Notes under the pieces: generated by a model
Told to the model about the DNA's origin: nothing
Databases searched by the model: none
The model's input: the letters and a program-made list of their open reading frames with translations, nothing else
Position numbers and translations under genes: made by a program
DNA from: Campylorhamphus procurvoides
Lineage: Eukaryota > Chordata > Aves > Passeriformes > Dendrocolaptidae
DNA: 64,000 nt
Reading direction: 5' to 3'
Assembly (NCBI GenBank): GCA_013396655.1
Contig: WBMV01002768.1
Location: 860,967-924,966 of the forward strand
Shown: piece by piece, positions 24,745-37,309 of the stretch
How the letters are laid out: each line of letters opens with the position of its first letter
Numbering within the stretch: position 1 is the first letter of the stretch

Positions 24745-25549
24745 AGTTGCTGCCTGGAATTTTTAAATAACAGAGATCTGGCTTTAATTGAGGCTTTCAT
24801 TGTTTGAAAAGGAGCTACAAGTATTTCTAAACTAAAATATTTGCATAGTTTCTTGCTCCCTCTGCTAAATGCTGAGAGGTGCTGGACATCTCACTGAACT
24901 GTCCCTTCTAGAGAACACAATCACTATCCTGTTGCTGTAGGAGAAAAGATTTGAAGAAAGGTCTTCTGAATACATATTTAACATCTAAATGTTTTCCTTG
25001 CTGTCTTTGGGCCAAGTCCTTATTCGATTGTTACTCAAACAAAACTCCCATTCATGTCAAAGCAAGCCAGCCTTTCATTAGCTCAGGAATTTAGCAAATT
25101 TGTGGTTAGTGCATTCAGAAATTGGTAGCATTTAATTGATCAAATAAAATAATTTTTAAAAAGGGATTTTCACCACTGAAACAAAGATGTGTGGCCATTT
25201 GGAAACACTTCAGAATAAACTTACTGGTATAGCCAATATTTTTTTTTCTTTTTTTTTTAAATCACTGGCTCTTGAGTGCTCATTCCTGGTACTGTCACAC
25301 ACATTTCCTGGGAGGAGTGGAGCTGTCCCAGTGATCTGGGACTCAGAAGGTGATTTTTGGGGCTTGAGGAACAGGCTCTTGTATTTTCCTGATGGTGAAA
25401 TGGAATCAAGCACAGGACAGTGTGGACTTGGAGGCAAATATTGCTGTCATCTTTGTGCCATAAAGGGTATGAAGTATCTCACATTACCTGGCTGTTAATT
25501 TATCTGGAACTCCAGATTTCACTTGGATTTAATTTTGGGTATCCCAGAC

Positions 25550-25800
25550 CAGGAGCTCAGCCTGCTCTGGCACAACTTGCCTGAAAAATCCCTGCTGTCT
25601 CATTCCCCTCCTCGTTATCTTTGAGGTGTGAACAGATACTTGGTTCAATTATTTTTTTTCCCAATAATTTTCCATTGGCTGGCACCGAAATGACTAGTCT
25701 ACAATTCTCCACTTCCTGGAATTCACACCTCCCCTTCACAACTTTTTTTGGAGCTCAGCATCACTTGTGTCCTTTTAGAGATGTTTCTTCCCCCATCTTC
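25550..25800 (-). pseudogene. Decayed CR1 LINE reverse-transcriptase fragment
   Basis: Reading the minus strand from 25739 to 25557 gives a peptide that follows the N-terminal part of the CR1/jockey-type reverse transcriptase. A KGR...E.NCRLVISVPANGK stretch stands where CR1 has the KKG...NYRPVSLTSVPGK block, and IIEPSICSHLKDNE stands where CR1 has IILE.IC.HL.D.E. The next motif, SQHGF in CR1, is eroded. To the right the match continues only with frame disruption. The frame has no valid start of its own and ends in a stop, so this is a dead, old insertion, older than the CR1 3' ends elsewhere in the window. The alignment is from memory of the family. Confidence 0.65.
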
Positions 25801-26669
25801 CTCCTGCTCCCAGAGATCTCTGTCAGCAGCACAGGGATTGCACCAGGCAGTCTGTAACTATTAGAGGATGAAGTTCATCAGGCCAATCACCACTTCATAT
25901 GTCTCATTTTCCAACATCATTCAAAAAATAAACAACAGCAATGCACTATGGTCAGATTCTTCACCAGCATCACTCTTCCTTCACTGCACAAATCAACTTT
26001 TCTCTGGTTTCTAATGAGTTTGCAGTCAAATGCTGACTTGTGTTGAAGTGCAAAGAGAAAATAAGAAGAAATACTAACTTTACTATCTGCCACTGGAACA
26101 GAGAAAGCAGCGATTTAGGAGGGCAGGACCAGTCTAGCCAGGTTTACCTTCAGGTACATGGTCTGAAACTTTTGTGTCTGGGACAGCCAACATCTTACAA
26201 CTGAGTTTGTCCAGTATTTGTCAAACAGTGGAGAGGAAAAGTGGGAATACAAATCCCAAACCAGTTTGAGGAATAACCTGAGTCTGCAAACTGGCAAGAG
26301 CAGCCAATGCCACGAGGAGGGGGAAAAAGCTCACCTGGTTTTCACCTGTTACTTGAGACATAAATAAATAAATGTGACTATTTAGAAAACATTTGATTTC
26401 TACTGCAAGGCAAACAAAAGCACGGATTTAGGTGAAACTCCCAACATGCTCTGTCTCTGAAATGCTGTGTATGTCCATGTGTGTCTCCCACTGTTCAGTC
26501 CTGGCTGGAGGGGAAACACGATGCAGAGCTCAGCGAGGCTGTGGAGCTGCTGGACCTGCCTTTTCTCTTGGAAATCAGAAGTGACTCCACTGAAATGACA
26601 CTCTGAGACCCAGTGGCATTAGTCTCCCCCTCTAATTGCTGTCCTTGCACCCTGGCAGTGATTCCCTGC
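25801..26669. other. Non-coding DNA, no gene recognised
   Basis: AT-leaning sequence with no feature I can defend. It may contain further decayed CR1 to the right of the reverse-transcriptase fragment. Confidence 0.45.
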
Positions 26670-26890
26670 TCCAAGGCGGGGCAGATCTTTCGCCCCCATG
26701 GACCTCCGGCCTCCCCTCCCTGCCCATATGCCAGGGACCTGTCCTGTGACCAGATACACCAGCAAACCTCATTCTGCAGTTGATTCGCTGCAGAAACATA
26801 TGGTTGGTTCCTATCTAATCTGTGACAGCATATGTGTCTTTTATCCTCTGGCCTCGGAGCTGGAGCGTGTCTGGGACATGCGCGACATTT
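26670..26890. promoter_or_regulatory. CpG-retaining element with three CATATG E-boxes
   Basis: About eight CpGs lie between 26677 and 26884, well above the local background. Three copies of the palindromic E-box CATATG sit at 26725-26730, 26797-26802 and 26829-26834. CATATG is bound by several tissue-specific bHLH factors. An ATG-initiated frame of 135 codons starts at 26698, but no domain is seen. Inference: a candidate enhancer, or less likely part of an exon. Confidence 0.3.
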
Positions 26891-29800
26891 CCTTCCAGAA
26901 GGTCTCTGAAAGAGCCCTCTTGTCTCCAGATTGGAGGGAGAGATTTTCACTGCTCAGCTGGAGCATTCTCCACCCTCCTCTTCCAAAGGGGAATCTACAG
27001 ACACAGCACTTTCAAGCAGCTGGAATTACTCATGGCAAGGGATGGAGCCACGTCGTCTCGGCATGGGGAGCTCTTCATGGTCCTTCCCTGGGTTCACTAA
27101 CATGATTATCACGCTGTTGTATATCAAGTTCATCATGAGAATGGGGAACCCAAGGATGACTTCATGCAGGGATGCCAAAGAGAGTAAGTAAAACCCCCAA
27201 AAAGGTACAAACAGCCTGGGATTTACAGCAAGGATGAAGTCCTTTAACTACACCCACCCCTCACCCCCTCACTCATGGAACATTTCTGATACTTCCCTCC
27301 ATCTGGGGGATGTTGCAGGATACAAGGCAGTAATGGAAGATGCTGGGAATCACAGAGAGCTCTGGAAACGTGCTTTGCAATCTGATCTGAGTGCTTGGAA
27401 GGACAGATTTAAGGAGCCCCTTGAAGAGTAAGGACCAGTAAGTTCACTGTCTTCCATCCCAATGATATCAGATCCAGGGGCTGTCCGACATGACCAGGGA
27501 GGGCTAAGACAGAAGGCAGCTTTTGCAGAGAAATAAGTCCCCCTGTACAGTGCCTTTGCCTCCTGCTCATCACCTGCATTGCTCTCAGCCCAGCCTGCCA
27601 AGGACTGCGATGGATTTACAGCAGGGATTAATTTGGGTCCCATCTCACAAAGTGCTCACTCCCTAAAGCTCTTTCATTCTCCTTTGAGTGTTGAGCTCAT
27701 AAGCTCTCCTCCCTTGGTGTTTGGAATATGGGTAGGAAGAGCCAGTGGGGCTAAAAGAAACTATAGATTTAACCTGGATCTAATCACAGCAGTTTGACAT
27801 CTTCTCTTAGCAATAAATCTTTCTTATATTGTCTCCTGAAGTCAGAGGAAACATGGAAGAAAGAAATTGCAGCAGAAAATAAATTAAACAGCTTTTCTTT
27901 CCTCAGTGTTCTCACACAAGCATCACCTCAGCAATCTGAGATTGTAAAATGCATATGTAAAATATATATATATATCTACCTACAGACCTCTGCCATCACA
28001 CAGTGAAGGAAAAGATGGTGCCAGATGACAGTTTATCCCATTGCTCTTAGGACAGGATAAAGCATCCTCTGGAGTCTCTCTCCACCAAGACAACTCACCA
28101 CTGAATAGGTGGTTAACTGAGATGAGGTCCAGAGCTCTTGGGCAGACAAACCTCTCTGAAATTTTATCTCCCCCTGTCTGACACTATCAGGTTGTCCTGA
28201 AGCTTCATCCTCTTCAGGTAGACCCTGCAAGTCTCCACCTGCTAAATGTCTAGCAGATATGTAATTACACAGAAAGGAAGGAGTGAAGAGGCATCAAACT
28301 GCATGAAAAAGGTGTCAGGGAGTGACATCTGCCCCCTTCCTTCTGAGGGCTCACATGGTAGAGCTGAGTGTATGGAATGAGAGAAAAACGTGGATGTTTC
28401 AACCATCACTGTCCTCATGGGAAGGTGACACTGCAGAAAAAGGAAGATTAAGTTGCATTCAAAAGGCAATTCAGCATGGAAGTCCAAATAACATTAGAAA
28501 AAGGAATAAAACCAATTTTCTGTGGCTGGATAGTGAATTGCCAAACAAATCCAATCAGACTTTACAGGATAACTGTGAGACTGAAATGTGGTCCAGCCTG
28601 CAGTGACCATCTAGAAATGACCTGTCCCATCCCTGAGCTGCAGTCCCTGAACACACAGCAGTTCCAGCTTTCACTGTGGCACAGGAGGGGTTAAGCACAA
28701 GCACTGGGCAGTGACCATGGAAATACCAGGTGGGGGGTTGTTTGGTGCACGAACTATCCAGGCCTGAAGCAAAACATCTTAAGATGCCAGTCAATGGAGA
28801 GCTGATTTTGATTTCTGTAGTGCCCAAGTGGGTAGGGAATGCCTGGAACCTGCTCCAAACACAGAGCTGGTGAGGGCTGATTAGGGAGACAGCGCAGCCT
28901 CGGGGCACAATTAACACAGACCCTTCCACCTGCTCTCCCGAGCATCCAGGAGGGATAATTAGGGATCCTGTACCTGGCCATCACAAGGTGCAGCCTGGCT
29001 TACAAGCCAAAAAAATGATTAAACCAGGTAAGCAAGGATTTGGCCTCAGACACCCTGCAGGCTGAGAAAAAAAGGGCTGGATTCAAACCAGAGATGCCAT
29101 TCGGTACCTAAACTAGGACATAAAGAGCTCCTGCTTTTATATATCCTATTCCAGAGGCTAAACCAGCCTCCAACCAGCAGGAGATTCAGATTAAATCTCA
29201 TCCTTACCAGTGTTTCATGAGAAATGTGATTTCAGGGGGAGAACCAGTGTAGATGCTCCTCAAATCTGGAGGCAAACCAAAGGCTGACTTGACTCTGAGT
29301 ATTTTCTGGTTCTATTTTCCCCTTTCCTTCACACAGGGACTGGGAAAATACTTGCATTTCTTGCTGCTGGGACACAGGCATGACCTTGCAGAGCTCTCAG
29401 GAAGGAGCTGTGCCCAGAACATCTGAAGGACTCATAAAGCAAAGTGGAACAATCGATATGGGGAAAGGGTGAAGATCTGAGCAAGGTAAATGGTGTTGAC
29501 AGCACTAGGAGAGAAGGATTATTTCTTAGGTGATAGAAAGGAATGCTAATGCCAGAATCCAAAGCAGCAGAAACAGGATAGAGATGACCAAAATCACAGC
29601 AAACAAGTCAAGAATGAATCAGCAACTGCTACAAAACCTTGTTCTCAGCCAGGTATTTGAAGCAAAGATCCTGCAAGGTTTTTAGTTCAGTAAACTTTGC
29701 TGTGACTAAAACCCATCCCTGTGCCTGCCCTGAGGAGCAATGACAAGAGGAACACACCCCCTCCCTGCTCAACAAGGTTCACTTGCTCTTAGACAACAAA

Positions 29801-31728
29801 ATAACGAAGGTCAGAATTTTTATTAGCCTGGTCTCATCCTGTCTTAAAGTGACTAATGAAAGATCCCCTGAGCTTCACCTTGACCTTGGCTTGTCCTGCA
29901 CATTCTTTAATTGTGGGTAATTATTTCCTACCCTTTGGGTTACACTGAATCTTCGAAGGGAACCTCTAAGAAAGGAGAGGGCTGATTTCTAGCTTGATTA
30001 ATGAAGATAACCAAACTGATTTGTAATAACATGGAGCTGCCTCCCACATATTATTTCGATTTTATTCTTCAGTTCTGTCCCTCTGCTGCTGTTAGGCATG
30101 TAAATTTGAAGTAGGACATCCATCTAATGCCTGTGATAAATTCAGGTATCTTGGCTTCAATACAGTGATACTGTCCCTGAGCAGCTCCTTGCAGCTAAGG
30201 AATTTGTACTCTTCTGCAGGAGGGGTAATAATAAGAAATATTGGATATTTGGCCATGAAATTTTCAGAAGAAAACCAGACTTTTTCACTGCTTCAGATCT
30301 TCCACCTTGCAGCTGAGAGAACAGAACAAAACACTGCTTCTAAAAATCTCTCCCCTTTTCCCCTCGTTTCTCTTGCTGATTCTGGTTCACCAGGGGGAAA
30401 AGGGAGCACAATTCACAATACTCTATTTGCAGGTTTTAATGTGCTTCCTCTTACAATATTTATGCAATACCTTTTTCACAATTTTTTAAAAGGACAAGGG
30501 TAAAAAACTGAGTGTGGGCAAGATATTTGAAAGTATATTTTGAAAGAGAACTGCACTAGAAAGTTTCTAGTATTTTCCCCTGGACCTTGTTGCTTCTGTC
30601 CTGCAGACAGCAAGGCAGGAAAGGCATTTTATCTGCAGTATATGAAAACCTGTAAAGAAAACATGATTTTTTTTAAAATTACAAGTCTGTGGGTTGCTTT
30701 GAGAGGGGAGGGAATAGGAGAAGGAACATAACTTTCTTCGAAGGTTACAAAACACACCTCTCCACCTCAGGTTGTGCTTGTGCATTACCTATCTGCACAT
30801 CCATCTCTTCTGTACACCGGATTATCCTGACCTTTTCAGCACTCTGCATGCTGATTATCCCTTCCTCCCGTGATTACAGCCCCTCCTCGTGTGAGGAAGG
30901 GCTGGGATAGCCAGTCACTCAAAGTGCAGAATAATGAAAAGGTCAGAGCAGCACCAGCCATACTTCAGGGACTGCATCAGCCACTACATTTTGGTACCTC
31001 ATCTTCATAAGGGAGACCGTAATGAGGTCAGAAATCAGCACTGAAGGAAGGACTGGCATAGGAAACCAAACACCCAACACCTGCTGCACTCCTGAAATCT
31101 TTCAGAGCTCTAATTGCTGGTGCAAAGAATTGAAATCATATCCCTGCCTTGTGCCGAGGATGTGATTCCCAGGTAAGAAAATGAGAAGCAAACCCGAGAA
31201 AATTCTACTTGGCGTGTTCGAAAATATAAATTTTCCTCTGTCAGGAAAAGGAAGAAAAACAGAGCTCAGTGATGGTTTAACTATAACAAGCTTCAGGCTG
31301 GCTTGTCCCAACAGCATAGGGGGGTTTGCCACAAATATTACTGGGATAGTTCCTTATTTCCCAGCAAGTTGTGCCTGTCTGTCCCCTGTGTCCCTCTGCA
31401 GCTGAGCTCAGGATGGGGGGATGTGGCTGCTCCCTTTAATGATGAGCTGTGCAGTGGGATGTGCAGGACCCTACACCAGGCACAGGGAGCACAAGTGTCA
31501 CAAAGCAGCTCCTAGCAAACATCTTTCCAGGAACATCAGGAGTTATGTGCTCAGGCTGATGGTAACCAGCTCTGCCTTGAGGCTGAAGAGACTCATGGAG
31601 GAACCTGCCAGCAGCGAGTTCTTGGGCTGCAAAGCCCTGGTATCACCAGATCAGGTTCCTTCCTCTTCATTCCCCACTCCTTTGTTTGCAAAGCATCGCA
31701 TTGCTGAGCCCTGTTTCCCTTCTCCTTA
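26891..31728. other. Non-coding DNA, no gene recognised
   Basis: No coding exon or transposon is recognised. A short (TA)n run lies at 27962-27975. Splice-like pairs occur (for example 31106-31172) but nothing ties them into a gene. Confidence 0.5.
31106..31172 (+). other. Weak candidate internal exon (non-coding RNA)
   Basis: A CTTTCAG acceptor-like site ends at 31105 and a strong CAG|GTAAGA donor-like site follows 31172, enclosing 67 bases. All three forward frames contain a stop, so an exon here would have to be non-coding or terminal. Such pairs arise by chance every few kilobases. Confidence 0.1.
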
Positions 31729-31860
31729 TCACAGCATGGTTTGGGTTGGAAGGGACCTTAAAGAGCATCTCATTCCACCCCCTGCCATGGGCAGGGTCAC
31801 CTCTCACTATCTCAGGCTGCTCCAAGCCCAGCCTGGCCTTGGACACTTCCAGGGCTGGTG
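31729..31860 (-). mobile_element. CR1 LINE 3' end, antisense orientation
   Basis: The plus strand shows the reverse complement of the CR1 tail with few changes: GCATGGTTTGGGTTGGAAGG, GACCTTAAAGAGCATCTCAT, TTCCACCCCCTGCCATGGGC, then CAGCCTGGCCTTGGACACTT and CCAGGGCTGG. Only about 130 bases are present, so this is a strongly 5'-truncated insertion. It is less diverged than the copy at 6.4 kb. Confidence 0.93.
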
Positions 31861-34038
31861 TGTAAAGCCCTGAGCTTGGCTCCACCACTCGCCATCCATC
31901 CTCAGATATCACAGCCCAAGGGAAGGAACTGCCTGTTGCTTTGTGCTCTGAACTGGCTGCAATCCTAGATGCTGATCCTAAACATCATGTAATAACAACA
32001 CTAACAAAATGCACCAACCTTTCCCATGTCAAAGGAAAAATAAATTAAGGGAAAAGAAAGAGAAGTGGAAAGTATAAAGGGGATTTCATGGGATTTGAGT
32101 GCCAAACTTCAGCAGGCTCTTCTGAAAAGCTCAGCTTAAAGCAATAGATTTGTGCTCTTGCATTTCTTTCTCCTGATGTCAATAATAATTACTGCAGAAT
32201 TAAAGATCTCACATATTGCTCCAGATTTTATTTGTTCATTTATTTTCTGCATTTTATGCTAAAAAAGTTAATAAAGGAAAAACTCCCCTGAAAAAGAAAG
32301 GAGGAAAGAAAAGATAAAATCAGAAAGAAAAGAGAATTTTCACCCCATTTAAACACACAACTGATAATTGAAGAGGAAAGCTGTCTTAAATGAAGGATCT
32401 AATGGAAAGATTTTGTTTCTGTGTTCCCAATTATGTCCTGTATATTCCAGAAACAGGTTCAAGTGTGGGGCTCTGGCAAACACCAAACTTAAAATTCAGC
32501 ACAGGCTTAAAGTCCATTCACCTCAATGTGACTTTTTTATTTGCTCCAATTTAAGCCTGAGCCATGGTCAGCAGAGTTGGAATCAAGTGTGCAGCAAAGC
32601 ATCTGCTTAAATGCTTTGCCTGGTCAGTACATTTATTGCTCAGCCTTGTACAGGAGGAGGCTGGGAAGACACTACAAGTGCTGCAAGACCAGAATTTTCC
32701 CCACAAAAAGCTCCAGGGACCTCCTTAAATTTTAAGTCAAATTACTGCCAGGTCCATCCAAGAAAGGACTATGAGCTGTACTCTGAATTTTATCCTAATG
32801 AGACATCCAGGAACTGTGAACTCCCTGCTGTGTCTGGAGAACCTGATTCATCATGAGGTGTCCATCTCACCCTTTGCCCATCGCTGCACATTCATTTTTC
32901 AGTTCTGGACTGCAAGCAGGATGAAACCCAAATATGCCAGAAAACCACACAAGAGGCCTGGAGTTCAGCATGTCAGGCTTTGATGCGAAGGAAAGGGCTT
33001 CCAGAAAACCAGCAGGGAATTTCCCTGTGGGATTTTTTTAGTCCACTTGAAGAGACTCAAGACCTCAGGAGGAAGTCCCCAGTGCAGCAGTTAAACCACA
33101 GTCCTGGCCATCAGCTCAGCCCTGACCTTGCCCTTCCTGAATTACTCTCTGAGACCTCCAGCAGATCCCCCCAGTCAGACCTTTCCAGCTCAGGGGTCAC
33201 CCCTTGAAGCCCAAATCCCTCTTAGGTGAGGAGGTGGCTCTCCAAGTGCCAGCTCAGCATCAGGAATGTCCAGGCACTCCTTTACCTGCAGCTTTCGAGG
33301 GAGATGCACACCCTTCATCCTGTGCAATACCCTGAATGCTTGAAAATGCAGACAGTGGTCCGAATAATATAAAACCTGAGTGTTTTATTAGTGCTGTCAA
33401 TGTAGCCCAGAATGTTATGGCATGCGTGTCACTAAGAGAGACAGAAGCTATTATTGAAATGAGATTAGAATCGTTTTGAAACATCAACAGTGGCATTATA
33501 GTTGGTAACATTTCCATCTAAAATAGATGACATTGATGCTATACAATCAACAATGCCACTGGGAATACACTATAGAACTGAAGACTAGATTGTTTTACTC
33601 TATATTGATTTTCCCTTAGTAGTTTTTGATTAACTGTCAAATCAATTAGCTTTCCCCACCCAAACATCATATCACATTGCTGCATTTTTTGATGTCCCCC
33701 CTCAGAAATTCCCTGTTCAACAGCAAACATAGCAGAGGAGCCTGGGCTCAAGTGGTCAGAAGTGCTCCAAAGCAGAGGTTTCACAGGCAGAGATAAGTCC
33801 CCACAGCGAGTCTGCTTCTCCTCACTCTGCTGGAGCCCAGCCATGTTTTTATTGAATCAGGTTCTGAAGCTGTCTAAGGCACTAAGAGATCTGATTAAAG
33901 TTTTGCCATAATGTCCTTTTAAAATAAAATGCGTGGCATTTTCATGGTGACATAACGTTCTCTCGGCTCAGTAGAGACACTGTGTCTACAAGTTGTTGAC
34001 CAGCTTGGCCTTTCCATACTAGAGAGACCACATCTCTC
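31861..34038. other. Non-coding DNA, no gene recognised
   Basis: A/G-rich stretches at about 32030-32080 and 32275-32335 and otherwise ordinary sequence. No exon, RNA gene or transposon is defended. Confidence 0.5.
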
Positions 34039-34118
34039 AGTCTATCCATACATACATCTATCAATCTATCTATCTATCAATCTATCCATATATACATCTA
34101 TCTGTCCATCCATCCATT
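34039..34118 (+). repeat. Compound tetranucleotide microsatellite (TCTA/TCCA/CATA)n
   Basis: About 80 bases of TCTA, TCAA, TCCA and CATA units in blocks, ending in CCATCCATCCATT. The imperfect structure suggests an old microsatellite with interruptions, but the uninterrupted TCTA part could still vary between individuals. Confidence 0.9.
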
Positions 34119-34619
34119 ATAATTTCCCTGTTTCTGTACAACCAAACACCTCTGATGTTCTGCAGCCTCACTGGGGATGGCAAGGAAAGGCAGGGAGAAC
34201 TCCCAGTCACCCAGAAGGTGAGTCTGGGACAGAGCCCATCCCAGTTCCCAGTGCCCTGAGGGGCTGTGGTGACCAACCCCTTGGGACACCACACCATAGA
34301 TAGACACCTCTAATACAGACTTTTGCTGTTACACCAAACCCAAGATCAGCCAAGCAACGTCACAGAACTTCCCTTCCCTCCAGACCCCTAAGGAGGGAAA
34401 AGGGTCTTTGCCTCAGCCAAAGCTGCCCCGTGTTGGGTGGAGGAGCCACAGTGGAACCAGCTGCTGCTGCCACACCGCCAGCCAAGACTCTCATTTGTTT
34501 TGGCTAGCGCTGAAGAATCAGCTTTTAAGCATCTTTGAGAACAAAATGGTGCATGGAACCAGTCCAAGCTGCAAAAGATAAGAAGCAATAAGGGTTGCAA
34601 CAGATTATTTGTCTGGTAA

Positions 34620-34880
34620 AACAGAAGGAGAATTCTATCGGGAAAAATGTGAGCGGATCCTGGTCCGGTGCTGGGAACAGAAATTCTGCTTGTGGAGCCT
34701 CTCTGGGGCTGCACACACAACAGGTGCTGAGCTGCAGCTATTTCTGGAGAATAACAAATTGCTGCTGCCGAGGAGGAACGACAGAGCAAAGTGATTTCTG
34801 CACAAGTGTTGTGAGGAGGAAGGCTCGGCAGTGACATAGCAACGCTCCAGCTCCACGGCCAGGCTGCAGGGGAGCGATGG
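34620..34880. promoter_or_regulatory. CpG-retaining segment, candidate regulatory element
   Basis: Nine CpGs lie between about 34639 and 34876 in mid-GC sequence, above the local background. A long minus-strand open frame (34388-34915, 175 codons) covers it, but its composition (Leu, Ser, Cys, Pro rich) fits a shadow of GC-richer DNA. Inference only. Confidence 0.2.
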
Positions 34881-37309
34881 CAGGGCTGGGCCAGAACAAA
34901 CAGAAGCAACAACAACTTAAAATAACTGGTTTGCTCTCCTGTGATGCTGGAAAAGGGGGCTGGGTTGAAGATTAGCCACAGCCTTTCCTACCTGAAAGAT
35001 GCAATAGGACACTGCTCCTCCCTGTGAACCCTGACTGCCTTAGTGTGCATCATTTTTAAAAATTCAGAATGTTAAAGCCTTTACAATAAACACATCTCTG
35101 CAGCCAAAGGGATTTTTAATCTCACTTGATTTACAGGCATTTCATCGCATTTGAGTATAACTTATTTTAATAGCATGGTGGAAATTGCAGCAGGGGCTAA
35201 TTAGAGCAACTTAGTTAGATTTCTGTGCATTTGGAAAACAGGCTGCATCTTTTTAATAGGATAATCTAAATGGATCAGTGTGACCTGCAGAGTTCTCTGT
35301 AGGTACCAGGAGCACTTCTGCCTGGAATCTGAATGGAGGTAACTCTGCTGAAATTAGGGGAACAAAGGTGATTTATCCCTGTGAGTGTGCAGCACATCCT
35401 TAGGCTTAGATCCTGCAAAGTGCTGGGCACTTCCCTTCCCACAGAACCAGTGGGAGGTCTGGGCAGCTCCAAACCTGGCAGGTCTGAGCCCTGAGAATAA
35501 ACCTCTCTGCTTTCACTGCCATGTTATTAATAGATGCTCAGCTTGCCAGCCAGACCCACTGTTTGGGATTTTTAAGACTCACAGTCATGGTCTTAAACTA
35601 AATTACAAACCATTTGGCCTCAGCCAAATTTGACTTGCTTCAATACCATCAGGCTGGTTTGAATTTTTCTCAACTTGCAGTCACAGCCTACAAATAATTT
35701 GAAACACATTGTGAAGGTCAACAAACCTGTCCCTGGCTCTCCTTCTTGCCTTGTTTCTCAAGGTAAGTTCTCTACCCAGACCTAGTCATCCTTGGTTCCT
35801 GCTACAGATAGAGGAGAGCAACAGCCACATTTGGCCACAAGTCATCAGACCTATTTTCACATGAACTTGAGGGTAAGATGAATCACATCCTACAAGTAGC
35901 ACTTATTTCTGCACAACCAGAATGAAGCAGAAAACAAGGGATTGACCAAACATCACTCCTGCCCTCTACCACCCTCCACTGACCCTTCTAAGCCTCACTG
36001 GACCCAATCCTATTCCTATTTGTATCAAGAAAACTATCTGACTTCCAACAGTTACTTGATTTAAAGTTGGAAAGGGAAAGTTATACCTGCTTTCTGCACA
36101 AGTGCTTTTCCAGGGGTTCCCTACCTTACACTGCAACTAGGAAATGTTCCACTTGGGCTCAAATAAAAAGCTGGGGAGCATCTTTGATCCCCTTTGAAAT
36201 TTCCACAGAAGGATTTCATTTAATTTTCCAGGCTGCTTTGCCTTTCTCCTGCAATAATAGCTGATATCATTTAGTGCAAAGCACAACAGCCATTAAAAAT
36301 GGTTATTAGTCTGGAACTGCCTTCTTAATAGGAAACACACATGCCACACTCTGGGAGTTCAGTGTTTTTTAATGGACTTCGAGGTAAATGCCACTGTGAC
36401 CCTTATTTTTCAGGAGAGAGGCAGAGAGAGAAATATGTTTCTTGGGCTGAGATTTTGCCCTTAGGCAGAGCCTTGGGCAGGAGGTGGAGCAGCTCCAGGT
36501 GCCCTGTGCTGCTGCCCTGGGGAGGGACCCTGCCTCTGAAAGCCCCCTCTGAGGATCTGCTCCTCTGCAGCGACTCTTCCTGCTGGAGGGGAGGAAGATG
36601 CATTAGCACTCGAGCACCCTCCCTCCCCTCATCCAGCTGGTGCAGAGCCATGCTCAGCATCCTGGCAGCCTTCTCCCCGCTCAGCTCATCCTCTCCCTGC
36701 TTGCCCCTTCTCCCGGGCAGCACAAGACCTTTGCAGAAGGGGGGTGCCCTCCAAGGTGACCCTGGCACAGCTCAGAGAGACAAGGAATTTGCAGGTTCTT
36801 GCATGGTGACATTGAGACTGATCCCAGTCCCCTGAGTGGCCAAGTGCCCCTTCTAGAGCAAGGGATACTAAAAATTCCTGCCTTGGGCAAGAGTAAAGTA
36901 GTCTATACCAACCTTCAGCAGACCTAAATACGTCAGTGGGATGTGAGACTGCACACCTGATATTTAGGAATAACAGCAGCACCTTTCTTTATCTACCTTT
37001 CCTTCTCCTCCCACACCTGGATCCTGTGCCTAAAAGCAGAACCTGGGACCTCCTGACTGAAAACAACAACAGCAATAGCACCATTCCCACTGCAGAATAA
37101 GGACAAGAGGGGAGCTGGGAGCTATTTGACCCCACAAAGAATGTCTGAATTCACAGCATATCCACTGTTTCCAGCTCTTTGCCTCACCTAATAAAGATGC
37201 CCCTAACCCTTACAAGCCTGTTTCACTACCAGGACATTATATTTGCACTGTCAGGGAATCTCTAATGCCTATCTGATGTTTGCACTGGGGTTTGTTGTTG
37301 TTTTTGCTC
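34881..37309. other. Non-coding DNA, no gene recognised
   Basis: Contains a short perfect inverted repeat (35612-35629), a weak candidate exon (35681-35762) and a GC-richer patch at 36430-36770. No gene or transposon is recognised. Confidence 0.45.
35612..35629. repeat. Perfect inverted repeat, 7-bp arms
   Basis: ATTTGGC-CTCA-GCCAAAT. It resembles an NFI palindrome (TTGGC-N5-GCCAA) but the spacer is four bases rather than five, so it is not a consensus NFI site. Confidence 0.7.

Larger units (their letters stand above)
19126..25549. other. Non-coding DNA, no gene recognised
   Basis: About 6.4 kb without a recognised gene. GC is higher near 19130-19380 and 21060-21560, where long open frames on both strands simply reflect scarcity of stop codons. 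An (AAAAT)n run lies at 19411-19434 and a G/T-rich, T-rich tract at about 23840-23915. The 177-codon frame at 19668-20201 starts at GTG and is rejected. Confidence 0.5.

Noticed and set aside
26698..27105. 135-codon ATG-started frame beside the E-box cluster
   Set aside because: No family is recognised and composition is not convincing. The CpG and E-box signals explain the segment better as regulatory DNA.
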